NCBI RefSeq assembly: GCF_004297265.1
Contig: NZ_SCUT01000027.1
Location: 1-64,000, forward strand
DNA from: Reyranella sp.
Lineage (GTDB): Bacteria > Pseudomonadota > Alphaproteobacteria > Reyranellales > Reyranellaceae
Reading direction: 5' to 3'
DNA length: 64,000 bases
In this document: positions 30,074 to 38,641 of the stretch, in pieces
Layout: the number at the start of each line of letters is the position of its first letter
How positions within the stretch are numbered: the stretch's first letter is position 1
Position numbers and translations under genes: made by a program
Notes under the pieces: generated by a model
Told to the model about the DNA's origin: nothing
Databases searched by the model: none
Seen by the model: only the letters and a program-made list of their open reading frames with translations

Positions 30074-30868
30074 TCAGCTGTGCAGGGGGCCGCCCGTTCC
30101 CAAGCCCACGCGTTGCGCTTCGGTGTCGTAGATGGTCGTCACCCCGATATTTGCGAGGTTAACGTCGGGACCGAACTCGGTGAAGAGGATCTTCTTCATC
30201 TCTTCGATGTCGCAGCTTTTGACGCCGGAGATCCACGGCCCCGGCAGCTCGATCATGATACGGTCCTGAGGCAGGCCGCGCTTGAGGACTTCGAGACTGT
30301 CGCGGCGCACGCGGCCATTTTCGACCAGCTCGGCGGCTTCCACGAGCACGAGCTCGGCACCGGCGCTCAGGCAGACTTCTGCCTGCTCCACCAGCAGCGC
30401 CGGATTGCTGAGCGTCTCCTTCGAGCCGACCTCGCCGAATACCGAGAGGCCACTCGCGACCGCGGCCGAGATCTGGCCGCGGCGTTGCTCGGGCGTCAGC
30501 GGCACGGTGTTGTCGGAGATCTCGATGGTCCGGATTCCAAGCGCCCTTGCTTCGGCATAGAACCTCGGCAGCGCCGCCTCACCCAGCATCGCGAAGACAT
30601 ACTCGTGGAACTGCCCACCGAGAAAGGGCCGTATCTGGAACTCCTCGCACATGGCGAGTTTGCGCATGAGCTGGTCGCGTGGATAGAGCCGCGCCGTGCC
30701 GGTCTTGATCTTGATCAGGTCAATGTAGGGAGCGGCCAGCTCGAACACCCCGCGCAGGTAGGCGAGGGGCAGGCCGTCGTCGATCACCATGGAGAGCCCG
30801 GTTCGACGGGGCTTTGTACTGCGTCGTGCATCGACGGGCACGAAGTCGAAGGGAGGATCATCCAGCAT
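30074..30868 (-). CDS. Phosphosulfolactate synthase-like (ComA family) protein
   Basis: 264 residues forming a TIM barrel with family motifs: DYIDLIKIKTGT-like YIDLIKIKTGTARLYPRDQ, GGQFHEYVF, RTIEISDNTVPLT, FGEVGSKETL, LVLVEAAELVENG and NLANIGVTTIYDTEAQRVGL. ComA joins phosphoenolpyruvate and sulfite in coenzyme M synthesis; bacterial relatives may serve other PEP or sulfonate chemistry. The first about 20 residues are an extension. It lies 48 bases after a TctC receptor gene on the same strand, downstream of a GntR gene. Confidence 0.85.
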   Translation of the reverse strand: MLDDPPFDFVPVDARRSTKPRRTGLSMVIDDGLPLAYLRGVFELAAPYIDLIKIKTGTARLYPRDQLMRKLAMCEEFQIRPFLGGQFHEYVFAMLGEAALPRFYAEARALGIRTIEISDNTVPLTPEQRRGQISAAVASGLSVFGEVGSKETLSNPALLVEQAEVCLSAGAELVLVEAAELVENGRVRRDSLEVLKRGLPQDRIMIELPGPWISGVKSCDIEEMKKILFTEFGPDVNLANIGVTTIYDTEAQRVGLGTGGPLHS

Positions 30869-30916
30869 GGTTCACCGTTTCAGTGTAAGCAGGGCGAGTG
30901 GACTGAGGACGATCGC

Positions 30917-31906
30917 TCATTCGGGTGTAAGTCCGGAGAACTTGTACATCTGGGCGAAAAGCGAGCGCTCGGCGGCAAGATAGTCGCGGAATGCGGCCGT
31001 GGAATCTCCAACGGGATCGACCCCCAGCGCCGCCAGACGGTCGCGCACGTCGGGCAGCTTGAGCACGGCGGCGAAGTCCGCTTGCAGGCGCTGCACAATG
31101 TCGGCCGGCGTGCGCCCCGGCACCATGATGCCCATCCAATGCGACGCCGCGAAGTCCTTCATGCCGGGCGATTCGGCCACCGCGGGGACCTCCTTTGCCC
31201 AGGAGACGCGCTCCGGCGAGGTGACGGCGATCGCCACGAGCTTGCCGTCACGGATGAAGGGAAGCACGGGCGCCATGCCGACAATGGCCAGCGGGATGTG
31301 GCCTGCCACGACGTCGTTGGTAGCCGGGCCGGCACCCTTGTAGGGGACGTGCAGCAATTTGATGCCCGCCAGATGCGCCAGCCAGGCGCCGGCCAGGTGC
31401 TGCGAGCTGCCTTCGCCCGGTGTGCCGTAGGCCAGCCCTTCCGGCTTGCGCTTGGCCAGCGCAATCACGTCGGCCAGCGTGCGTACACCGAGCGAGGGGT
31501 TCGCCACGATGACGACCGGCGTCGTGGCGGCCAGTGTCACCGGCGCAAGATCCTTCATGGGATCATAGTTCATCTTCTTGTAGACGCTCGGCGCGATCAC
31601 GATCTCGGCGGGCGAGGCGAGCAGGATCGTCCTGCCGTCGGGTTTGGCGCGGGCTACGTAGTCGGCGCCGACCATTCCGTTAGCGCCGGGCCGGTTCTCC
31701 ACGATGACGGAGTGCCCGAGACGCTCGGCCAGGCGCGGGGCGAGGATCCGGGCTGTGCTGTCATGCCCGCCGCCCGGAGCAAAAGGCACCACCAGTGCCG
31801 TGACTTGCGAAGAGGTGGACTGTGCCGCAGCACCCTGCCCCATAAGCAAGGCGGCCGCCGACAGCAGGATGGGGAGCAACCGTGTCCAGCGCATGCGCAT
31901 CTCCAT
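30917..31906 (-). CDS. Tripartite tricarboxylate (TctC/Bug) receptor
   Basis: 329 residues from ATG 31906, preceded by AAAGGGG. Signal peptide RWTRLLPILLSAAALLMGQG then AAAQS. Bug-fold motifs: PFAPGGGHDSTARILAPRL, VENRPGANGMVGADYVARA, KPEGLAYGTPGEGSSQHLAG and HVPYKGAGPATNDVVAGHI. It binds a small carboxylate in the periplasm. No TctAB permease is adjacent, as is usual for orphan Bug receptors. Confidence 0.92.
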   Translation of the reverse strand: MEMRMRWTRLLPILLSAAALLMGQGAAAQSTSSQVTALVVPFAPGGGHDSTARILAPRLAERLGHSVIVENRPGANGMVGADYVARAKPDGRTILLASPAEIVIAPSVYKKMNYDPMKDLAPVTLAATTPVVIVANPSLGVRTLADVIALAKRKPEGLAYGTPGEGSSQHLAGAWLAHLAGIKLLHVPYKGAGPATNDVVAGHIPLAIVGMAPVLPFIRDGKLVAIAVTSPERVSWAKEVPAVAESPGMKDFAASHWMGIMVPGRTPADIVQRLQADFAAVLKLPDVRDRLAALGVDPVGDSTAAFRDYLAAERSLFAQMYKFSGLTPE

Positions 31907-31934
31907 ATCGTTGCCCCTTTGCGTTTTTTGCCAG

Positions 31935-32732
31935 TCAGGCCGCAACGGCCCGCAATTCAGCTGCCAGCGAGACGTCGCCTTTGGTCGTGAAGGTGAATTC
32001 GTAGGACGACGGATCGACCGTGAAGCGATTGTGTTCGCGCGCCTGGCCTTGGGCGTCGAAGCGCGTACGCGTCAGCACCAGGACGGCGCTCCTGGCGCCC
32101 ACGCCCAGGCAGCGCGCGACGGTGGCTCCCGCAAGCTCTGCGCCGATGGCGCTGGTGGAGGATGCGATCGGATGGCGCAGCAAGACGCTGTGGACGGCGG
32201 CGGTGGACATCGACTCTATGTCGGCGGGCACCAGCGATGCCGCGTCAGGGGTGAGCCAGTTGGCGGCAAGCACGATCGGACGACCAGCGGACAAGTAGAG
32301 CCGATCGAGCTTCACGGCGTGCGTGCCCGGTGCCAGCCTGAAAAGATTCGCCACCTTTGGCGGCGGCACAGCGGATTCGAAGGCGATCAACCGTACTTCC
32401 GGCCTGGGCGCCTTCGTCAGCAGAATGTCGAAGAAGCCCTGCTCCGAAAGAATGTCGTGCCGCACCACGGCCGGTGACACGAAGCTTCCTTTTCCATGGG
32501 CGCGCGAGACGAGACCGCGCGACACGAGTTCGTCCATCGCCAGTCGTACGGTTACACGACTTACGCCGAGGCGCTCGACGAGCGTGACTTCGGCGGGCAA
32601 TCGATCGCCTGCGCGGAGGCTGCCCGACACGATGAGATGCTCGAGCCAACGCGCGATCTGCGTCTGCAGCGGCACGGGGCTGTTCCGCTCGGGCTTGATC
32701 CACGAAAATGGTCGGGTCGGCTGGGGGCGCAT
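31935..32732 (-). CDS. GntR/HutC-family regulator (UTRA domain)
   Basis: 265 residues. The N-terminal winged helix (PLQTQIARWLEHLIVSGSLR, LPAEVTLVERLGVSRVTVRL) is followed by a UTRA ligand domain: HAVKLDRLYLSAGRPIVLAA and RTRFDAQGQAREHNRFTVDP. Probably represses the TctC-ComA genes with which it is co-oriented and/or the divergent DUF3604 gene. A palindrome immediately upstream is a likely autoregulatory site. Confidence 0.92.
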   Translation of the reverse strand: MRPQPTRPFSWIKPERNSPVPLQTQIARWLEHLIVSGSLRAGDRLPAEVTLVERLGVSRVTVRLAMDELVSRGLVSRAHGKGSFVSPAVVRHDILSEQGFFDILLTKAPRPEVRLIAFESAVPPPKVANLFRLAPGTHAVKLDRLYLSAGRPIVLAANWLTPDAASLVPADIESMSTAAVHSVLLRHPIASSTSAIGAELAGATVARCLGVGARSAVLVLTRTRFDAQGQAREHNRFTVDPSSYEFTFTTKGDVSLAAELRAVAA

Positions 32733-32754
32733 GGAACCTCTTCAGATTAACTAT

Positions 32755-32774
32755 AAGACGACTTAATACGTCTT
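32755..32774. promoter_or_regulatory. Candidate GntR operator
   Basis: AAGACG (32755-32760) and CGTCTT (32769-32774) form an inverted repeat around eight AT-rich bases, 23 bases upstream of the GntR start and about 80 upstream of the divergent gene. This position suits control of both transcripts. Confidence 0.5.
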
Positions 32775-32854
32775 GTCATCCATGAACTCGAGATTGTAGT
32801 TTCCCGCGACAACCGGCTGGGCGGCTGCCCGGTCCATCATTGCCGAGGATCAAC

Positions 32855-35113
32855 ATGCCGCACTCAACCTATCAGCCCGAGCGCATGGGCTCGGCCATCC
32901 TTTCGCCCACCGACGCGGTCGAGGCCGGCAGCTTCCAGTCGTTCACGCTGGTCTATACGGCGGGATACTTCGGCATCGACGACACCGGTTCGATCAAGAT
33001 CGTCCAGCGCTTCGCGGGCGACATAGGCAAGCCGCAGTGGAGCGATCCGACGGCAGCGAACTACACCACCGTGGAAGCATCGAACGGCGCGGTGCTCGAC
33101 GTGCGCTACGACCCCAAAATGAACATCCGGCCGTGGGACAAGACCCTCTTCATTCGGGTGATTCGCGGCTTCCTGAACGAAGGCGACACCATCACTGTCC
33201 GCTTCGGCGACCGCCGACAGGGTTCGCCGGGCATGCGCATGCAGACCTTCGTCGAATCGACATTCGAATTCCGCGTCCTGGTCGATGCCTTCGCGACCTA
33301 TAACTACGTCGAGCTGCCGATCCAGCCGACCTTCCCCGTCGTGGCCGGGCCCGCGGTGACATGGAAGGCCCTGCTGCCGACCTTGCGCAGGAGCGGCGAG
33401 ACCTTCCGGCTGGGCTTCAAGGGCGAGGACAAATGGGGCAATCCCAGCGACCAGGTCGAGGGCACCTTCTCGCTGCGCGCCAATCTCCCGGTCCGCGGCC
33501 TGCCGGAGCGCTTCTCGATGAGCCGCGGCGAGGCGGCAAAGTCGATCGATGGTCTGTCGATGGAAAAGCCGGGCGACCTGCTGATCGACGTGCTCGACTC
33601 GGCCGGCCGCGTGCTTTGCCGGAGCAACCCGCTGCGCATCGCGGCCGACGCGCCGCTCCGATCGTACTGGTGCGACCTGCATGGCCAGTCCGAGGAGACC
33701 ATCGGCACGAATTCGGCCCGCGAGCTGATCGAATTTGCGCGCGACCGGGCATTCCTCGACGGCATGAGCCATCAGGGCAACGACTTCCAGATCACCACGC
33801 CGTTCTGGAATGAGCTCAACAAGCTGACGCGCGAATACAACGAAGACGGCCGCTTCATCATCTTCCCGGGCTACGAATGGTCGGGCAACACTGGCCTGGG
33901 CGGCGACCGCAACGTCATGTTCATGCACGAGGGCCGGCAGATCCATCGCTCGTCGCACGCGCTGGTGGACGACACCTCTGACCTGAAGAGCGATTCCAAC
34001 AGCGCCGAGCAGCTCTTCCAGGCGCTCAAGGACGAGGATTGCGTCGTCTTCGCCCACATCGGCGGCCGCTACGCCGACATCAAGATGGCCCATGATGCGC
34101 GGATAGAACGCTCCGTCGAGGTCCACTCGGACTGGGGCACTTTCGAATGGCTCGTCCAGGACGCGCTGGAGCAGGGCTACCGCATCGGCATTCTCGCCAA
34201 TTCCGACGGCCACAAGGGGCGCCAAGGCGCAAGCCACCCCGGTGCCTCGCTGTTCGGCGCCTATGGTGGCCTGTCGTGCCTGCTCGCCACCGACCTGACG
34301 CGTGCCGGCCTGTTCGACGCGCTGCGCCGGCGTCATCACTACGCCACCACCGGCTGCCGCATGGTGCTGGACGTCCGCGCCGCATTCGACTCCGAGGCGA
34401 TGCTCTACACTGACGATCCGAATCTCGGCGCAGCGCAGCACACGCGCGGCCGAGAGGCGATGATGGGCGACATCGTGCAATCGACCGACGCGGCCGTCGA
34501 ATTCACCATCGAGGCCCACGCGTCGGCCCCGATCGAGCGGCTGGAAATCCGCAACGGACTCGAGGTCCTGGAGACATGGCGGCCCTACGAGGCTACGGCC
34601 CTCGGCCGGCGCATCCGGGTGATCTGGGAAGGCTCGGAGTATCGCGGACGCGGGCGCCAGACCATCTGGGACGGCGGCTGCACGCTCGAAGGCAACAGCT
34701 TCGAGCGTTTCGTGCCGATCAACATGTGGAATCTCGACCGGAAGATCGAACAGACGGCCCCCGGTGCCCTGTCATGGACGGCGCTGACGACCGGCGGGTT
34801 CGGCGGCTTCGATGCCTGGCTGACGGACCCGCGTGCCGGCACGTTGCGCATCGAAACGCCGCTGGTGAAGTGCGAGATCTCCGTCGCCGACATCGGCCAC
34901 GAGGACATGGTGTTCGATGCCGGCGGCATCCGGCGGCGCATCCGCATTTTCCGACTGCCCGATGAGAACCCATATCGCGAGGTCAAGCTGTCCCGTCGCA
35001 TCGCCCTCAAGCCTACCGGTGACAATGCCCTCTACGCGTGCCTGACGCAGGAGGACGGCCATCTGATCTGGTCGAGCCCGATCTATGTCTTTCGCGACCG
35101 GTCGCCCGCCTGA
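32855..35113 (+). CDS. DUF3604/PHP-like metal-dependent protein
   Basis: 752 residues from ATG 32855 (GAGG ahead of it; a TTG at 32840 is possible). The first about 270 residues are beta-rich. The central metal-binding PHP-like domain shows WCDLHGQSEETIG, DGMSHQGNDFQIT, FPGYEWSGNTGLGG, VFAHIGGRYADI, EVHSDWGTFEW and ILANSDGHKGRQG, all with candidate ligands. It ends with a C-terminal beta domain. No signal peptide is seen, so it is probably cytoplasmic. The substrate is unknown; hydrolase activity is inferred. Divergent from GntR-TctC-ComA. Confidence 0.85.
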   Translation: MPHSTYQPERMGSAILSPTDAVEAGSFQSFTLVYTAGYFGIDDTGSIKIVQRFAGDIGKPQWSDPTAANYTTVEASNGAVLDVRYDPKMNIRPWDKTLFIRVIRGFLNEGDTITVRFGDRRQGSPGMRMQTFVESTFEFRVLVDAFATYNYVELPIQPTFPVVAGPAVTWKALLPTLRRSGETFRLGFKGEDKWGNPSDQVEGTFSLRANLPVRGLPERFSMSRGEAAKSIDGLSMEKPGDLLIDVLDSAGRVLCRSNPLRIAADAPLRSYWCDLHGQSEETIGTNSARELIEFARDRAFLDGMSHQGNDFQITTPFWNELNKLTREYNEDGRFIIFPGYEWSGNTGLGGDRNVMFMHEGRQIHRSSHALVDDTSDLKSDSNSAEQLFQALKDEDCVVFAHIGGRYADIKMAHDARIERSVEVHSDWGTFEWLVQDALEQGYRIGILANSDGHKGRQGASHPGASLFGAYGGLSCLLATDLTRAGLFDALRRRHHYATTGCRMVLDVRAAFDSEAMLYTDDPNLGAAQHTRGREAMMGDIVQSTDAAVEFTIEAHASAPIERLEIRNGLEVLETWRPYEATALGRRIRVIWEGSEYRGRGRQTIWDGGCTLEGNSFERFVPINMWNLDRKIEQTAPGALSWTALTTGGFGGFDAWLTDPRAGTLRIETPLVKCEISVADIGHEDMVFDAGGIRRRIRIFRLPDENPYREVKLSRRIALKPTGDNALYACLTQEDGHLIWSSPIYVFRDRSPA

Positions 35114-35150
35114 CGCCTGAAGCGCGCCGGGCTCTGCGGGGGGGGGGGGC

Positions 35151-35900
35151 TCAGCCGCCGTACTGCAGCAATGTCTCGCCGTTCTTCCGGAGCCAGGCCT
35201 GCGGCGCCTCGATCGGCCCGTCGGACAGGGCCCGCGCCAGCGCCCAGAAGCGAGGACTGTGGTTGAGGTGGACCAGGTGCGCCGTCTCGTGGGCGGCCAG
35301 ATAGTCGAGCACGTCGGGCGGCGCGAACACCAGCCGCCAGGAGAAGGAGAGCGAGGCATCGGGCCCGCAGCTTCCCCAGCGCGAACGCGTGTCGCGCACC
35401 GAGATGCGCTTCACCGGCCGCCCGGCCCGCGCGGCCTTGGCATGGACCCGCGGCACCAGCTCCTTCTTCAGCTCGCCGACCAGCCAGTCCTTCACCCGGC
35501 GCGACAGGTGTTCGGGCCGGCCCGCGACATGGATCTCGCCGCCGTCGCGCCAGACCGTGCCGCGGAGGTCGGGCCGGTGGCGCAGAAGGTGTGGCACGCC
35601 GAACAGCGGGATTTCCGCACCGTCGACGAAGGGCCGCCGGGCCGGCAGTCGGTCGAGACGCGCGGCGATCCAGCCGGCCTGCGTCTCGGCGAATCCCACG
35701 GCGGTGCCCCGCGCCATGCGCAGCGGCGCCGTGAGCACGATGCGCCGGTTGGCCGGATCGACCCGCAGCGAGGCGCGACGCGCACGCGCGTTGCGCACGA
35801 AGGTGACGGAAAGCATCTCGCCATCATGAGCAATGGTCAGTTGCTCGGGCTCCGGCGTCGCTTTAGGCAGGAAACGGCTGAACCAGGAGGATGACGGCAT
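35151..35900 (-). CDS. YgjP-like (DUF45) metallopeptidase
   Basis: 249 residues. Zinc motif HETAHLVHLNHSPRFW (HExxH plus a distal His) preceded by SVRDTRSRWGSCGPDASLSF, the standard YgjP/M48-like signature. Intracellular protease-like protein of unknown substrate. Its start codon overlaps that of the divergent gene by two bases. A run of 12 G residues (35138-35149) lies between its stop and the convergent DUF3604 stop. Confidence 0.9.
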   Translation of the reverse strand: MPSSSWFSRFLPKATPEPEQLTIAHDGEMLSVTFVRNARARRASLRVDPANRRIVLTAPLRMARGTAVGFAETQAGWIAARLDRLPARRPFVDGAEIPLFGVPHLLRHRPDLRGTVWRDGGEIHVAGRPEHLSRRVKDWLVGELKKELVPRVHAKAARAGRPVKRISVRDTRSRWGSCGPDASLSFSWRLVFAPPDVLDYLAAHETAHLVHLNHSPRFWALARALSDGPIEAPQAWLRKNGETLLQYGG

Positions 35901-36294
35901 GACCGAACAGCAGGCTCACAAGACGCTCAGCGATACAGGACGAAAGGTCCTGTCCGAGGTTCTGGGCGAATCCTATCTCGCCAGGCGCGATGCGACCAAC
36001 AACGATTTCTGGGGGCCGGTCCGCGCTTTCTCCGAGGAGTTCGCCTATGCCTCGCTGTGGACCCGCGACGGGCTCGACCGCAAGCAGCGCAGCATGATCA
36101 CCGTGGCCATGCTCTGCGCGCTGAATCGCCCGCACGAGCTCAAGATCCACCTGGTGGGTGCGCTGAACAATGGCTGCTCCAAGACCGAGTTGCGCGAGAT
36201 CTTCACCCACGCCATCGCCTATTGCGGCTTTCCGGCCGCCATCGACGCGCTGCGCGTCGCCGAAGAAGTCCTGAAGGAACAGGGAAAGTTCTGA
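35899..36294 (+). CDS. Carboxymuconolactone decarboxylase/AhpD-like protein
   Basis: 131 residues. Matches the CMD family pattern DGLDRKQRSMITVAMLCALN and ELKIHLVGALNNGCSKTELR followed by HAIAYCGFPAAIDALRVAEE. It resembles 4-carboxymuconolactone decarboxylase-type enzymes more than AhpD, since a CxxC pair is absent. ATG 35899 follows CAGGAGG. The aminotransferase starts two bases after its stop, so they are co-transcribed. Confidence 0.9.
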   Translation: MTEQQAHKTLSDTGRKVLSEVLGESYLARRDATNNDFWGPVRAFSEEFAYASLWTRDGLDRKQRSMITVAMLCALNRPHELKIHLVGALNNGCSKTELREIFTHAIAYCGFPAAIDALRVAEEVLKEQGKF

Positions 36295-36295
36295 C

Positions 36296-37507
36296 ATGGG
36301 CCCCGACACCCCCAGGCTCGACGTCGCCCCTCTTGACGTCCAGCGCATCCGCGCCGAGACGCCGGGCTGCGCCCACGTCCTCCACCTCAACGCCGCGGGC
36401 TCCTCGCTGCCCAGCCGCCGCACCCTGGACGCCACCCTCGACCATCTGCGGCTCGAGGCCGAGATCGGCGGCTACGAGGCGGCCGACCGGGCGCGCCCCG
36501 TGCTCGACGGCTTCTATCCGTCGATCGCCACGCTGATCGGCGCCGAGCCCGGGGAGATCGCCTATGTCGAGAACGCCACGCGGGCCTGGGACCTCGCCTT
36601 CTACTCGCTCGACTTCAAGCCGGGCGACCGCATCCTGACCTGCGTCAGCGAATATTCGTCGAACTACATCTCCTACCTGCAGGTGGCGAAGAAGACCGGC
36701 GCCGAGATCGTGGTCGTGCCCGACGACAGGCATGGCCAGATCGACCTCGCCGCGCTCGAACGTGCCATCGACAAGCGCACGAAGCTGGTCTCGATCTCGC
36801 ACATCCCGACCCAGGGCGGGCTGGTGCAGCCGGCCGAAGCGGTCGGCAAGATCGTGAACGATGCCGGCATCCTCTACCTGCTCGACGCCTGCCAGTCGGT
36901 CGGGATGATGCCGATCGACGTGAAGAAGATCGGCTGCGACTTCCTCTCGGCCACGGGACGCAAGTACATGCGCGGCCCGCGCGGCACGGGCTTCCTCTAC
37001 GCCCGCACACGCAGCACCTCCCACATCGAGCCGATCTTCCTCGACAATCACGCGGCGCGCTGGACCGGCGACAACGACTACACGGTGATGGGCGACGCCA
37101 AGCGGTTCGAGAACTGGGAGCGCTATTTCGCCGGCGTCATCGGCCTCAAGGTCGCCGCCGACCAGGCCAACGAACTCGGCATGCCTTCCATCTGGGCGCG
37201 CCTGCGCCACCTGGCCGATGGCTTGCGCGAGCGGCTGAAGTCGGTGCCGGGCGTGACCCTGGCCGATCTCGGCGTCACCAAGGGCGCCATCGTCACCTTC
37301 GCCGTCGCCGGCAAGGAGCATGTCGCGCTGAAGCAGCTGCTGCGGGACCAGGGCATCAACGTCTCGGTCTCGACGCAGTTCTCGTCCCGCCTCGACCTCA
37401 AGGGACGCGGCCTCAAGGACGTGATGCGCGCCTCGGTGCACATCTACAACACCGACGAGGAACTCGACCGCTTCGTCGCGGCGTTGCGACCGCTCGCGGC
37501 CGGATAG
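36296..37507 (+). CDS. Class V aminotransferase (PLP)
   Basis: 403 residues. The PLP lysine lies in SATGRKYMRGPRGTGFLYAR, with the pyridine-contacting Asp in YLLDACQSVGMMPIDV and the substrate/phosphate region in AYVENATRAWDLAFYS. It groups by pattern with isopenicillin-N-epimerase/EgtE/cysteine-desulfurase-like members, so racemase, lyase or desulfurase chemistry is possible. It forms an operon with the CMD protein; a LysR gene follows after eight bases. Confidence 0.9.
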   Translation: MGPDTPRLDVAPLDVQRIRAETPGCAHVLHLNAAGSSLPSRRTLDATLDHLRLEAEIGGYEAADRARPVLDGFYPSIATLIGAEPGEIAYVENATRAWDLAFYSLDFKPGDRILTCVSEYSSNYISYLQVAKKTGAEIVVVPDDRHGQIDLAALERAIDKRTKLVSISHIPTQGGLVQPAEAVGKIVNDAGILYLLDACQSVGMMPIDVKKIGCDFLSATGRKYMRGPRGTGFLYARTRSTSHIEPIFLDNHAARWTGDNDYTVMGDAKRFENWERYFAGVIGLKVAADQANELGMPSIWARLRHLADGLRERLKSVPGVTLADLGVTKGAIVTFAVAGKEHVALKQLLRDQGINVSVSTQFSSRLDLKGRGLKDVMRASVHIYNTDEELDRFVAALRPLAAG

Positions 37508-37515
37508 GCGGCGCC

Positions 37516-38484
37516 GTGCCGATCATCGCGCCGGCGGCATCGTGGCTGCTCGTTGTCGCGGAGACCGGTTCGATCCGGCGCGCGGCGACGCGGCTCAATC
37601 TTTCGCCCTCGGCGGTGAACCGGCAGATCCTGAACCTCGAGGCCGAGTACGGCGCGGCCCTGTTCGAGCGCCTGCCGCGCGGCATGCGGCTGACGCCCGC
37701 CGGCCAGATGGTGGCGGCGGAGATCCAGCGCTGGCAGCACGACCATGCCCAGCTGGTGCAGCATATCGGCCAGCTGCGCAGCATGGTGCGCGGCCATGCC
37801 TCGCTCGGCCTCATGGAAAGCTTCTCGCGCACCGTCGTGTCGCGCCTGATGAGCCATATGCGCGAACGCCAGTCCCTGGTCTCGCTCGACGTGCTGATGG
37901 GCGGCACGGCCGAGATCGTCGACCGGCTGGTCGCGGGAAAGCTCGACCTCGCCATCTGCTACGCCGTGCCGAAGCTGCCGGAGATCCGCGTGCTGGCCTC
38001 CATTCCGCCGAGCTCCGGAATCGTCGTGGCGCGGGATCATCCGCTGGCGGGCCGCAAGTCGATCCGGCTCGCCGAGTGCGCCAACTACAGCTTCGTCTTT
38101 CCCGATTCCTCGCTCACCTCGCGCCGCATCCTCGAAACCGCGCTGGAGCGCGCCAAGGTCCATTTCGCCGGCGTCGTGACGACGAACTCGGTAGAGGTGA
38201 TGAAAATGCTGGTACGCGAGCACCGCCAGATCGCGCTGCTCAGCCTGCCCGACATCGGCGCGGACCTGGCCGACCGCGACCTCGTGCACATCCCGCTGAC
38301 GGACCGCCACGTCCGCGGCTCGCACCTCTCTTTGATCGCGCCGCGCCATGCCAAGCCGTCTCCGGTCGCAATCATGCTGGCGGAATTCCTGCGCGAAGAA
38401 CTGCAGGGCCTGCCAGTACGCCGCGCCTGGACCGGCAGCCTGCGGGAAGTCGGCGCCACAAGGACGGGACGCGGCCGCGGCTGA
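37516..38484 (+). CDS. LysR-family transcriptional regulator
   Basis: 322 residues from a GTG start. N-terminal HTH: SWLLVVAETGSIRRAATRLN, LSPSAVNRQILNLEAEYGAA, LFERLPRGMRLTPAG. The C-terminal effector domain is of the periplasmic-binding type. It is encoded directly after the aminotransferase and before the ABC receptor gene, and may control one or both. The basic C-terminal tail (RTGRGRG) is unremarkable. Confidence 0.92.
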   Translation: MPIIAPAASWLLVVAETGSIRRAATRLNLSPSAVNRQILNLEAEYGAALFERLPRGMRLTPAGQMVAAEIQRWQHDHAQLVQHIGQLRSMVRGHASLGLMESFSRTVVSRLMSHMRERQSLVSLDVLMGGTAEIVDRLVAGKLDLAICYAVPKLPEIRVLASIPPSSGIVVARDHPLAGRKSIRLAECANYSFVFPDSSLTSRRILETALERAKVHFAGVVTTNSVEVMKMLVREHRQIALLSLPDIGADLADRDLVHIPLTDRHVRGSHLSLIAPRHAKPSPVAIMLAEFLREELQGLPVRRAWTGSLREVGATRTGRGRG

Positions 38485-38641
38485 TGCCGGCGGCGTCCGA
38501 CCGTACGAAAAAACCGCACACTCCGTCCCGAATCTAATGCTTTTCAGCACCGCGGCCTGGCCTTCATGCTGACGGGCCGAACGGGACCACCGGCGTGGCA
38601 TGACGCGTGCACCGCCGGCGTCCGAATCGAGGAACCTCTGC

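Noticed and set aside
35899-36294. AhpD-type peroxidase or a CMD-family selenoprotein
   Set aside because: No CxxC or in-frame TGA is present; the protein is of the plain CMD type.
38485-38641. Promoter or gene in the spacer before the ABC receptor
   Set aside because: No clear promoter boxes, palindrome or coding frame; only the ribosome site at about 38632 is evident.
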